This document shows, piece by piece, positions 34,544-44,649 of a DNA stretch of 64,000 nt; within the stretch, counting starts at the first letter, position 1; the number at the start of each line of letters is the position of its first letter. The translations under genes and the position numbers were made by a program. Source of the stretch: Lycorma delicatula (lineage: Eukaryota > Arthropoda > Insecta > Hemiptera > Fulgoridae); contig NC_134465.1 of the NCBI RefSeq assembly GCF_047948215.1, forward strand, positions 20,108,022 to 20,172,021. Direction: 5' to 3'. The notes under the pieces are model-generated. The model was given only the letters and a program-made list of their open reading frames with translations. It ran no database searches and was not told the origin of the DNA.

Positions 34544-34785
34544 GGGTAGGTTTTTTAGCGGGTGAGAGCCCCGCACTGCAGTCAGTGCGGACCTGACGGC
34601 GGCTGGCAGAGCTTTTTCCTCCGCTATGGAACGAAAAAAAAGAAAAAAAAAATAATAATAATAACCTTAATCTAAATGTGCAAATAAAATAAACAATATA
34701 AATTTACGAACGGGTTGTTCAATTTAAATTATTTTTTGATAGAAAATATATATATTATGATTTTTTTTCTACAACTCATCTTTTA

Positions 34786-34880
34786 AGATTATGATTGTGG
34801 ACTAATCATTCTAATCGGTAAGAATTATTGGTTTTATTTTCTTTTCCTAACAGTGATTAAAAACGGAAGATCTCCGCATT
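34786..34880 (+). pseudogene. Relic of exon 2 and its donor site
   Basis: 34816-34879 is about 90% identical to 38931-38993, the last two bases of exon 2 and the first 60 bases of intron 2 (CGGTAAGAATTATTGG...TTTTCCTAACAGTG). Immediately upstream is CTTTTAAG followed by ATTATGATTGTGGAC, resembling the start of exon 2, then stops. This looks like an old exon 2 with its middle deleted. Confidence 0.6.
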
Positions 34881-35183
34881 GTCTAATACTCGAGTCTCTA
34901 AGATAGAGTATCTAATGATGAAGACTTTTATCGTTTATTAAATTGACATGTTATATACACAGAAAATTGAAATTATCCACTGTATAAATGTCTTCGTTGC
35001 TATAAAAAAAAATATTTATTAGACGTTTAAGAAAATGCGATTCATGTAGCTTTTGAAAGATTTAAATAAATACCGTGAAAAATTTCGTTAATTAAAAGAA
35101 TATTAGTTCAAAATGTTATAATTTGTTACGTTGAAATGATAGTAAAATATAAATATATAAAGAATATTTGTTGTAATTCTGAT

Positions 35184-35290
35184 TAAGCGGTAGCGTCTTG
35201 GCCTTTCATACGGAGGTCTCGGGTTCGAATAGCGGTCAATACATATGCTACAAAATTTCATTTCCATATTCCCATATACAAGCCTCAGGC
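35184..35290 (+). repeat. SINE1 fragment
   Basis: AAGCGGTAGCGTCTTGGCC, B box GGGTTCGAATAGCGG, then ACATATGCTACAAAATTTC. Both ends eroded. Confidence 0.7.
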
Positions 35291-35691
35291 TTGTCTGTGG
35301 AATCAATTCATTAGGCAAAAAAAAAATATCTGTATATATTTTGTAGGCTAAATCTTATAGATTATTAATTTCTATCTTAGCTAAACAACAGAGCGAAATT
35401 CTAATGGTATATGATCAGTCATTTATTTTTTTAACAGAAACCAAATTTTGATTTAAATCTTCCTGATCTAAAAGTTTTCTTTATTAATTAACTTTTTTAT
35501 TAATTATTATTTTATTATTTATTGTTATTAAACTTTATTTTATTATGTTATTATTAATTTTATTTTATTATTTATTAATTATCAATTTATAAATATTTAA
35601 CATTTTCCTCATTAAATTTAAAAACCATTTGTAATTAATATGCATTCAAGATAACTTAATTATTTAGTTTTGTTTTCAACTAAATCCTACT

Positions 35692-35859
35692 CATTTTTTT
35701 TTTGTAACCTCCAGGACCACCTTTAGGTATTACTTCAGAGGATGAGATGAATGACAATTTTTGTAGCGTGTAAAAAGTGCAATAGCAGATCGGGATTCGA
35801 ACCCGGGACCTCCGGATGAAAGGCCAAGACACTACCATTCGCCTTTCATCGCCATCGCC

Positions 35860-35862
<3 letters not shown>
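35692..35862 (-). repeat. SINE1, minus orientation
   Basis: Reverse complement of a whole unit: head at 35862, B box CCCGGGTTCGAATCCCGA, and a tail carrying GAAGTAATACCTAAAGGTGG. The head contains a small duplication (CATCGCCATCGCC). A(42) abuts the head at 35863-35904, so the poly-A is not this SINE's own tail. Confidence 0.78.

Positions 35863-35904
<42 letters not shown>
35863..35904. repeat. Long homopolymer A run
   Basis: About 42 uninterrupted A, abutting the 5' head of a minus-strand SINE1. It may be the tail of a lost plus-strand retroposon. Confidence 0.85.
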
Positions 35905-35906
<2 letters not shown>

Positions 35907-36535
35907 AAATATTCAGGATAACTGAAGTCAACATCAAATTAGGAATGTTTTATGTTAAATAATCTTTATCTTTTAATCATTCACTTTATTACATTTACTT
36001 TATTACAAAATATGTAATATATACATTTTTAATTCTCAGTGTATATTAAAATTAAAATAAAAAATGTTAAAAAATTTTATCAGTTATAAATTAAAACTAG
36101 ATAGAAAGAAAGCTGGAAAATTGAATGACTTTGCTGGCTATTAATAACAAAAATTAAGAGAATTAGAAGCAAAAAACAAACAAAAGAATGTATTTATCTG
36201 TGTTGGTGAATAAATTTTAAGAAAAACTTAGAAAATATCTGACAATACAGTTGTAAGACTTTTTACGTGGCTAAGGCCGCTTTTCGGGAATGCCCTACAA
36301 CTGTGGGTTGTTTCTGATTCACGGCTTACACGCACAACTTAATTTAAAATATTTATCATTTTATTTAAGTATAATATATTTTCGTTTATTTAATTCAATG
36401 ATTCTAACAAAGCGCGTTCGCATACCGTTTTAATTCGCGCGGGTGTGGCGGTACTAGCGACGGCGGTCGGCACTAAGTAAAATAATGCAATTTTACAATA
36501 CACTAAGAAAAAATTTCGCTTGTTCGATCTGTAGG

Positions 36536-36606
36536 CTGGTGTAGCCGCGAGGCTTAACACACCAATTACCGAGTCAACCGGGCGATGGAATTCAAGACCC
36601 AGCCAG
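36536..36606 (+). other. tRNA-like segment, probably SINE-derived
   Basis: GGCTGGTGTAGCCGCGAGGC (A-box-like), then ATGGAATTCAAGACCCAGCC (a B-box-like core and a 3' side that could pair with the first bases). Six of seven acceptor pairs form, but the T arm is poor. A different SINE head is more likely than a working tRNA. Confidence 0.3.
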
Positions 36607-36739
36607 ATCGAGTTAGTTTTTTTTACACTTTAAATTTTATTTATTTATTTAATTCTACCGTTAATCTGTGACGTCATAAGTTAGCAGTAGTTTACAGAAT
36701 ATTTTTTGGGGTGGGAGCGCGTATTTGCAAAACATTTTT

Positions 36740-37150
36740 TATGCAAATATTGTGATTCTTTTTAATTGTAAACAAATGTGAATAAGAAAAATATGACCTT
36801 ATTAGGCAAAATCTCGAGATACTGAGGGTGACGTTACTCTACAGCGTTACCCCTTGGACCTTTTAAGTTCTAAATTTAACGGCATCAATGCCTCATATAT
36901 AGAAGGAATCTGACCAAGTTTGGTCAAAATCGGTCGAGTAGTTTTGGAGATATAAGATGATTTAGAATGCGTCACCGAACACACACACGTACATACGAAC
37001 ATCCGAAAAATTTTCATCCGGTTTTTTGGGTTCCTTAGGTGTCAAAACGTCAAGATCCTATGTAAACCGCATTTTCCAAAATTGTACCGATTACATTATT
37101 GTCCCTTCTAAAGCTAGATATATTCTGATAGCTTACGAGGTAAAAGAAAT
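36740..37150 (+). repeat. Repeat family C, copy 2
   Basis: In intron 1 of gene 1. GAGGGTGACGTTACTCTAC, TTTGGTCAAAATCGGTCGAG, CACACACACGTACATACGAA and TTAGGTGTCAAAACGTCAAG, collinear with 3835-4225. Confidence 0.75.
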
Positions 37151-37657
37151 TTCAGAAAGGTTTAAAAAAGTATTTAGACCAAAGGAAAAATAGAGCGAAT
37201 AAAGATATTTATTTCAATTTTAAAAGGTGTGGGTTAATATTTTGAATATATATATATATATATTCAAAAAATATATATTTATATATATATATACGTTAGC
37301 CAAATTTAAAGAAAATCGGTTCGAGGACTCTTGAGATATAAGCCCAAAATCATTGGGACACAATTTCCTACAACAGTAAACAAGACGTAAATACATATAC
37401 TTTTTTTGGTCAAGATGAATTAATTGGACCCTAAAATAAAAATTAGTAAAATACAAAAAACTCGATACTTTTTTTTGATATGACCACCATACTTTCCCCT
37501 TTTATATAGCATTTTAGAGATATTCGCTAGGAAAATAAAATGTAATAAACATAATGAAGAAATAATGTGAAGGGTTAGAAAAGTTTATTTAATGATATTG
37601 GCTTTAAACACTTATCTTTCCAAATTCGTTACTCTTATTGACATATTTAAAAATAAA

Positions 37658-37735
37658 ATCACTCTACTGGTACGGACGTTTATGACTGCATATTCAAATT
37701 TTCAAAATATAAAAAATTCCTTCGGTCCGAATCAA
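37658..37735 (+). pseudogene. Second relic of exon 2 inside intron 1
   Basis: ITLLVRTFMTAYS here against ISVLAWTFMTAYS in exon 2; 36 of the first 42 bases agree. The similarity continues through TTCCTTCGGTCCGAATCAACC. The acceptor AG of exon 2 is AA here and no donor follows, so it cannot be spliced as an alternative exon. Confidence 0.72.
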
Positions 37736-38139
37736 CCAAACCGAGCTTTTTTTACGTTTCTTTTTAGACGACATCTTATCTAACGCCAAATTTGAATTCC
37801 AAAAAATTGAAATCAAATTTATATTACTATTGTTAAATTCCAAATACGAGTAGGTAATTAAGATATCATTAAAAAAGAAAGAAAACTGTATATGAATAAC
37901 TGCTTACATCGAAGTAATTGCTGCTAGTCTTCCAAAAAAAAAAAAAAAAAAAACTATTTCCAGTAACTTAATTGATATCAAATTGATTTATCGAATTTTG
38001 AAATTTTTAATAAGATATATCGGTCCATCACAAATAAATAATATTTCTGTCTTAATATTTGATTTTCCCTCTATAAAATTGCATAAAAATAGAGTAACTA
38101 TTTTAGAGGCATTGAATTATGTGGCCATTTCTTTTTGTA

Positions 38140-38773
38140 GATTGTAATAGTTATTACATGGCATATAATACTTAGCTTCTATTTCACTGCAGATATTAAA
38201 AAAAAAGGTAAATCTTACAGCAAAAAAAGCTCAGATAAAATATAGTTAAAATTTAAAGTAAAAAATAAAGATTGTGAATTTTTCAAAGAATTATATTTTT
38301 AATATTCAATGTACTCTAAAAGAGTTATCTGGATGATTCACATTACGAGGAGGAATTAAGCACTCTGTGCTCTTCTACTGTTGTATTTTTTCACGAGTTA
38401 AAAACCGAGTATTAACTAATAATGCTTATCGCTATAAAATACACCGGTATAGAAATATTTAAATATTTTAAATAAATTTTCTTAATTATAATTATTTGTT
38501 ATTTTTAAATTTACTGCTATAATTACTTAACTACATATAGACTTAAGTCTAACTACGTAAATCATTAGCTATAATATTAAGGATAAAAGGTTTTCCTGAT
38601 ACTATTTAGGACCGTCCGTGTAACAGACATGTACCATTAGGACTGTCGAGACCGTCACAACAAACTTGAGTTAATGGAAAATAGACTTCGTTGAAAACGA
38701 AGGTTTACTAATTTATATATATATATATATATATATTCATTTTTTTGACTGTTTTGTTGTTGTTTTTTTAAAG
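38140..38773 (+). repeat. Intron 1 end, duplicated between the paralogues
   Basis: Collinear with 58640-59094. Shared words: TTTTTCAAAGAATTATATTT, ATTACGAGGAGGAAT, GTTAATGGAAAATA and a TA microsatellite (38718-38742 against 59034-59054) just before exon 2. This shows that non-coding DNA was copied together with the exons. Confidence 0.75.
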
Positions 38774-38932
38774 ATTTCTGTACTGGCATGGACGTTTATG
38801 ACTGCATATTCAAGTTATCCTTATCCAAATACACAAAGTTCCTTCAGTGTAAGCCAACATGGTATATCTCCGATGACTTCGATGTCTCCAATGCCTTTAA
38901 TGCCTGGAATGCCTCCGATGCCTGGCCAACCG
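38774..38932 (+). CDS. Gene 1 exon 2: signal core and Met/Pro stretch
   Basis: 53 codons, phase 0 at both ends, with acceptor TTTTTTTAAAG and donor GTAAGAATT. It codes ISVLAWTFMTAYS, the rest of the hydrophobic signal core, with likely cleavage after AYS. SYPYPNTQSSFSVSQHG and a Met-Pro-rich stretch (SPMPLMPGMPPMPGQP) follow. It has no start codon: the ATG that opens exon 2 in gene 2 is ATT here. That is the main reason to place the start in the distant exon 1. Gene 2 exon 2 has the same organisation at 59095-59334. Confidence 0.75.
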
Positions 38933-39883
38933 GTAAGAATTATTAGTTTTATTTCCTTTTCCTAACATTGATTAAACAGGAAAGATCTCTGCAGGCCTAA
39001 AACCTGAGGAATCCGGCTACTATAAGCTGTTCTCCTTTATCAAAAATCTTTCAATTGACTCATAGATAAGAAAGAAGTTAACTTTTTCAAGCTCACTAAC
39101 AATAGTGGTACGTTCATTTTCGTACCTTGGAAATCCCAGAAAAGACCCGAATCAATCAAAACTAACCTAGCTAATTGTCCAGACAAGAATTAAGTTCTAT
39201 AATTATTGGGGGAATCGCTTAATGGATCGAAAACCTATAACATTTATAACAATACCATGCGTGTAACTACCGTTAGAAGATTCATTCTACCTAAGTTGCC
39301 ACGATTCCAAACCTTGTTCTTTTATTTCTCGTCTTCGTTCAGAAGTGAGTTGAACAGTCTTTTTTGGCAATGTAGCCCTAATTTAACTATCATCAGGCTT
39401 TATTTTTAAGTTTCAAAATATAAGAGATGCTCTCGACGAATCTAACAACTTTTTTTAACCGAGTCTAACGATAAGACTTCTACGTGTTTTGGGTTTATTT
39501 CTAGAACTCAAAGAAATCCTATGAGAGCAGAAGAGGAACCTTTCTTAGAAGAAAAGCTCATTTTTCACCGTTGAGTATAATAACCGATTATCTCATCTGT
39601 ATTGTTAAGCGGGGTCTCTTATACAGTGTTAATATCAAGAAAAAAAATTACAGAAATTATTTTAATCATCACACATATCGCCCAATTTTACATGTCTGCT
39701 TATTACAAACGATACAAGACATATCCATTATCAATGTTTCACTGAAGCTAAGTAAACCTAATTTGTAAACTCGGTCAATACAAGTGATTAACGATACGTT
39801 AATTTTAGAATTAATTCAATATACTCTCACTTAACAACAAATTCAACAAAAATTAATAACATTTTTTTTTAAATTATTTTCAG

Positions 39884-40549
39884 CAAATATCGAACAGTTT
39901 CAGAATGACACAATCGTTTGGTTCCCCATCTCCAGGAAGCTATCCTCAATATCCTTTAGTGCAAGGATACCAAAGCAGTGGATTTGGATATCCACCTGCA
40001 CCACAAGCACCGTATGGGAATCACCAATCTACGTATGCACCACAGTTTCCAGTACAACCACAATATAGTGGTTTCCAAGCACTGAACGGAATATCACCAC
40101 CGTACGGAACACAATTTTCGAGACAACCTACTTGGCAATTTCCGTACGGACAACAGTTTTCTGGACCAAATCCTGGATTACCTATCGGGCAACAGAATTA
40201 CGGACAAATTCCTGTATTACCTATCGGACAACAGAATTACGGACAAATTCCTGTATTACCTATCGGGCAACAGAATTACGGACAAATTCCTGTATTACCT
40301 ATCGGGCAACAGAATTACGGACCAATTCCTGGAAACATACCTTTCGGATATCAGAATTCTGGAGTAATTCCTGGATCATCCTTGAATGGACCATCAATTC
40401 CTTATGGATCTACACAAATTGGAAATTCACCATCATTGGGATACAATCCAAACTATGCTGAATTAAACACACCGCTTGGCAGTGGGTTCCCTTCATGGCA
40501 AAACCTTAATAATCCTTTGGGAATGGGAACAATTCCCAGAGGAGTTTGA
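39884..40549 (+). CDS. Gene 1 exon 3: secreted P/G/Q/Y-rich repeat protein
   Basis: Acceptor ATTATTTTCAG, then QISNSFRMTQSF and 222 codons to TGA at 40547-40549. With exons 1 (11 codons) and 2 (53) the precursor is about 285 residues. After the signal peptide it is a low-complexity chain rich in Pro, Gly, Gln, Tyr, Asn and Ser, without cysteines, acidic clusters or membrane segments. Its middle has four 13-residue repeats (PIGQQNYGQIPVL). No enzyme motif is present. Comparable composition occurs in insect secreted structural, glue, salivary-sheath and eggshell proteins, but none can be named. It is a complete, intact frame with normal splice sites, so it is probably functional. The paralogue is gene 2 downstream on the same strand. 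Confidence 0.8.
   Translation, partial: QISNSFRMTQSFGSPSPGSYPQYPLVQGYQSSGFGYPPAPQAPYGNHQSTYAPQFPVQPQYSGFQALNGISPPYGTQFSRQPTWQFPYGQQFSGPNPGLPIGQQNYGQIPVLPIGQQNYGQIPVLPIGQQNYGQIPVLPIGQQNYGPIPGNIPFGYQNSGVIPGSSLNGPSIPYGSTQIGNSPSLGYNPNYAELNTPLGSGFPSWQNLNNPLGMGTIPRGV
40181..40336 (+). repeat. Four 39-bp coding tandem repeats
   Basis: Units start at 40181, 40220, 40259 and 40298 and code PIGQQNYGQIPVL. They are nearly identical; the fourth drifts into GPIPGNI. Confidence 0.93.
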
Positions 40550-40792
40550 TAATTTCCAATTACTACGAGGTAATCTCTTTTGAGTAAGCCCAATTTCACG
40601 TTTTTTGTTGATGTTCTTAAAACCACCTCTAATTTTATGCGCTGTACTATTGCATGCTCGATGAACCTCAGTTTAGGCATTTCCGCTTCATAATTGTCGA
40701 AAAATTATTTTTTCTTATGCAATTTCTGAATCAAAATATTATAATTAACCGTAAAATTAGTAATTTACTTGCACGTTGTATAGTTATCAATC

Positions 40793-40798
40793 AATAAA
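40793..40798 (+). terminator. Putative polyadenylation signal of gene 1
   Basis: AATAAA about 245 bases after the stop codon, followed by a genomic A(15) run from 40807. It would give a 3' UTR of about 260 bases. Confidence 0.6.
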
Positions 40799-40919
40799 TG
40801 AATTTAAAAAAAAAAAAAAAATTGTTATTATTATTATTATTATGATTGCTATAAATCGGTTTGTCTTTAAGCACTTTTTTATTATTAATATTACTATTAC
40901 TTTTCCGTCTAAATAGCGC

Positions 40920-41370
40920 TATAGAAGAGCTACAGCACTCTGAAGAGAAAATATTGTAATCGGTCCAATTTGGTTATATACGGTTTTCACCGAATCTTGA
41001 CGTTTTGATACCAAAGGAACCCAATAAACCGGATGGAAATTTTCCGGATGTTAATGTTCATATGTACGTGAGGGTGTTCGATGTTGGCCTCTAAATTACC
41101 TTATATTTCCAGAACTAATGGACCGATTTTGACTAAAATTACTCAGATTATTTCGACATAAGGGACATTGATGCTATAAAATTTTCAACTTAAAAGGTCA
41201 AGGTGGTGAGGTTGTAGAATAAGGTGACCCTCAGTATTTCGATATTTCGCTTAATATATTCGTCTTAATCATATTTTTAGGTCATATTTTTCTTAGGCAT
41301 ATTTTTTAACTATTAATAAATAAAAATATCTGCAAAAAAATAGCAAAATCGCACTCCCGCTCCAAAAAAA
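40920..41370 (-). repeat. Repeat family C, copy 3
   Basis: Reverse complement of family C, just beyond gene 1: TTGACGTTTTGATACCAAAG, AACCCAATAAACCGGATGG and ACCCTCAGTATTTCGATATT. Confidence 0.72.
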
Positions 41371-41462
41371 ATGCTCTAAACAAATGGCTACGTGGGTATA
41401 TTGCGTCAATAGTACCTCTATCACTACAAGGAGTGTCGCACTCTGTCATCTTAGAATTTACC

Positions 41463-41505
41463 CTTTTTCCAGTTGGAAATTTCCTTTTTCCAACTTGGAA
41501 AAGCG
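41463..41505. repeat. Imperfect hairpin
   Basis: TTTTCCAGTTGGAAA, a short spacer, then TTTCCAACTTGGAAAA. One extra base distinguishes the arms. 41600-42400 after it is AT-rich with nothing recognised. Confidence 0.7.
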
Positions 41506-42409
41506 AAAAAAAAAATTTCGTTCTCTTGGACTGGGAAATTGAAATTTCAAATTAGCTGCGTGACGGGACAGTACAACTGTCTTGTCAGCTTTTTTTTTTT
41601 TTTTTTCATTATAACATAATGACATAATTTTATTTCGTTTATCTGCGAGTGAATGATTCTGTTTCTTATAATGTATTGTTTTATTCATTCTATGTGTTTT
41701 AATTTCTCGGCTCTTAACACATGTTGTAGAATGTGTTTCATAGAACTGTTTCTGTTTCTAACTTTTAGTTTCTGTTTCTTTCGGGGTGAACGATCGTGTA
41801 TTATGTTTACAGCCTGTTTATACCAATCTAAATAATTTATTTATAAAAGTGACTTGTACTAATCGGTAATCTGTTGTAATATTTCATTGGATTTGTGACA
41901 TTTACTTTAAATGTACTTTATTTCTTTGGCTGGATTTTCTCCTTTTTTTTAATATTTATCACCTATTCTTGTCATCAAATCTTCATTTTCTCCCACGAAT
42001 TTTAAGCGTCTAGGTAGATGTTTTATATGTAATCCATTTATACGCTTATAATAGCAAAATAGAATACAAAAAAGTACTTGGAATAGACATACGATAGAAA
42101 AATATTTTCACAACAAAATACAAATACTTGCCAGCTCCTTTAAAATATTAATATTGTGATATTTTGTAAAGTTTAAAAAACACAGATTGCGGCCGGTTAG
42201 TATATTTATTTATAATATCTGTCCCGGTTTTAAATTAGGTACTTAGTAAAACATATACTTTGATTTTTTAACCTTTTAAACGAATGTAAAACTAGGGGAA
42301 AAATTGGCTAAAAAGAAATTTTTTTTAAATTCTTTAAAAATACTGTAGGGTCGAATTGTAAAATTACTCCTCTTTTTAGAAATTATATAATAAATAAAAT
42401 ATAAGTCTT

Positions 42410-42985
42410 TTAAAAAAATATAAAAGCGAATGAAAGAAGACATGCATTACACGTGGACGTGCAGCAGGACGATGCCGTCGGACATCCGCCCACGTCGCCG
42501 AATTTGAATGGTGCGCCGTAACTACGTAGAGTTTCACAGTAGGCTTCTACATTTATACCCATTCCACATGGCGTGAAATCAATCAGAAGTATGCCAAACC
42601 AAAAGGCTGTGGCCATCAGATTGAGTCGAAATGGCTATGGTTGGCCTTTGTTGGTCTGGTTTGTGACTAAGAATGAGACCATTTTCGTACGTTTCTTTCA
42701 TTCATTACATTATTACTGTACACAGCAACTAACAGCTTATGAATTTCAGCCGGCTTAACGTTTTGACGGTTTAAAAAAAAACATATGATTCCACGTATTT
42801 CACAGTCGATGGACATCGATTTTCCTATTCATTTTATAACGTAATAACTCACACGTAATCAAAGATAATACAACGCGACAATTTACAGATAATAATGCAA
42901 TGTGTACATTACTAGCGTAGCCATGAACGACGCAGGTTCGCTGACTTTAAGGAGAGAAATTTCTCAGCGATCTTTATTTTATAGA
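42410..42985 (-). mobile_element. Mariner, internally deleted, C-truncated
   Basis: The right part (42660-42985) is collinear, inverted, with the 5' region of the mariner at 53110-53420 (GAGAGAAATTTCTCAGC, GTGTACATTACTAGCG, ATCGATTTTCCTATTC). The left part codes MATAFWFGILLIDFTPCGMG and INVEAYCETLR, which follow the first catalytic Asp, then in a shifted frame IQIRRRGRMSDGIVLLH around the second Asp. Everything between the first helix-turn-helix and the first Asp is deleted. Confidence 0.75.
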
Positions 42986-43626
42986 TATCCCTTGTATTTT
43001 TAAATTTGTTTAAAATTCTTTGCCAAAAATGAAGTATTATCTTATAAATTTTGATTTATTTCCGACCCTAATACAATGTATTTACCCTATACGTATCCAC
43101 ATAATAGTAAAAATTGATAAATAATTTTAAAATCCCTACCAAGTTGGAGTATTAAAAAGATTAAAAAAATTTATATCGGCTATATGATAATTTTTTGCTC
43201 CTAGAGTAAGACGATAAATTTTTTTTAAGTTGCAATAATATTTAAATAAAATATAACATTATTATATATATTTAAACGACTTAAGAATAATTAAAATTAA
43301 TATAAACGTAGTATACATTCTGCAAATCTTCTAAGAAACTTCAGATAAGACTGTTACATCAACATAAACATCATACATAAATAGTAAAAAATACATTAAA
43401 TAAACTTGTTATGATGGTTATATCTGAAAACTTTACACCTATTCTAATAAAGGTACCGGAATTTTTTTTTTCAGATCTAAACAAAATAAAATAATAAGAA
43501 TAACTTTTGAGAATTTAGACGATCCCTTTTTGTATAACTCGAAAACCTATTAACGTAAAAATCAAAAGTAAGTTGTAGAAATTTATGCAACTTTTATATT
43601 TAAACCGGCAACTTTTTTCGTTTTAT
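42986..43626. other. AT-rich stretch, nothing recognised
   Basis: No supported feature between the mariner remnant and the RTE LINE target site. Confidence 0.4.
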
Positions 43627-43638
43627 ATAATAATCAAT

Positions 43639-44030
43639 CGGAGTATCTGAGAAGAAAAGATTAGAAGCTTTTGAAATGTGGTGCTATAGGAGAATGTTAA
43701 AAATCAGATGGGTGGATAAAGTGACAAATGAAGAGGTATTGCAGCAAATAGATGAAGAAAGAAGCATTTGGAAAAATATAGTTAAAAGAAGAGACAGACT
43801 TATAGGTCACATACTAAGGCATCCTGGAATAGTCGCCTTAATATTGGAAGGACAGGTAGAAGGGAAAAATTGTGTAGGCAGGCCACGTTTGGAGTATGTA
43901 AAACAAATTGTTGGGGATGTAGGATGTAGAGGGTATACTGAAATGAAACGACTAGCACTAGATAGGGAATCTTGGAGAGCTGCATCAAACCAGTCAAATG
44001 ACTGAAGACAAAAAAATAAAAAATAAAAAA
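43639..44030 (+). mobile_element. RTE-type LINE 3' end with target-site duplication
   Basis: Open from the first inserted base: VSEKKRLEAFEMWCYRRMLK, IRWVDKVTNEEVLQQIDEE, RRDRLIGHILRHPGIVALIL, then GRPRLEYVKQIVGDVG and SNQSND with stop at 44003-44005, and an A-rich tail. This is the extreme C-terminus of an RTE-clade ORF2, with no frameshift, so it is a young insertion. ATAATAATCAAT lies on both sides (43627-43638 and 44031-44042). It is the same family as the older copy at 18736-19480. Confidence 0.9.
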
Positions 44031-44282
44031 ATAATAATCAATTAGTTTTACTGTATAACAATGAAGACAGTTTTGATCGTTTTTCTTTTATTTATGAAAA
44101 TAATGATTTTTTTATTATTATTAATAGTTTCATATTCGTTTATTGATGTTTTTTTTTATTATTATAAATATTAACGTCAAAAATATTATGTAAAATAAGC
44201 TATTTTATTATTCAGGCAGAAAAATTTTAAAAAAGTTGGACGATCAAAGGAAAGTGTTAAATACACACAAATTAATACAACG

Positions 44283-44545
44283 CTTCCTGCGGATCCGTCG
44301 CGCGTCCGACCTTGCGTGAATGGACGATGGTGATGATGCACGGGGACTCTCGATTCCCTGACCTCGAAGACACCTCCCGGGGCTGAGTTGTGCTTAATTG
44401 CGGGTTCGGCCCCGGGAGGGAAGTCGACGAGATAGGAGATTTAGTCGGTAAGGCACAGGTACACATACGCATTTTAACAACATCTGGCGGAAGCCCGACA
44501 CTTCGCCCGTAATTGGGGTTCCTCCGACTCACAAAAAAAATTAAT
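44283..44545 (+). other. GC-rich block ending in A-run, possible LINE 3' UTR
   Basis: About 250 bp much richer in G+C than its flanks (CCTCGAAGACACCTCCCGGG, GTTCGGCCCCGGGAGGGAAG), ending CGACTCACAAAAAAAA. Composition and A-run recall the LINE UTRs elsewhere here, but no coding tail is attached. Confidence 0.45.
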
Positions 44546-44649
44546 GGAACTTAAATTTCCGTCCATAAAAAAAAAATTATTATACAGAAAACAGTATCAT
44601 AAATTACATCATATTCCATATTAATTGATACCTTATCAAAATACTTATA

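Larger units (their letters stand above)
31690..34655 (+). mobile_element. R1-type LINE, internally deleted, in intron 1 of gene 1
   Basis: A 5' UTR (about 31690-32150), ORF1 with zinc knuckles, the first third of ORF2 (endonuclease), then a jump near 34490 straight into the 3' UTR. That UTR (TTTTTTAGCGGGTGAGAGCC...GGCGGCTGGCAGAG, then A-rich) is the one that ends the LINE at 4830-5800. The polymerase and RNase H regions are therefore deleted. AATAATAATAA occurs at about 31679 and again after the tail at about 34650, a possible but low-complexity target duplication. It is inserted in the gene's sense direction. Confidence 0.78.

Noticed and set aside
37658..37735. Alternative exon 2 for gene 1
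   Set aside because: The acceptor AG is lost and no donor follows, so it is kept only as a relic.
40132..40461. Alternative plus frame with TYRATELRTNS repeats
   Set aside because: Out-of-frame reading of the 39-bp repeats in gene 1 exon 3.
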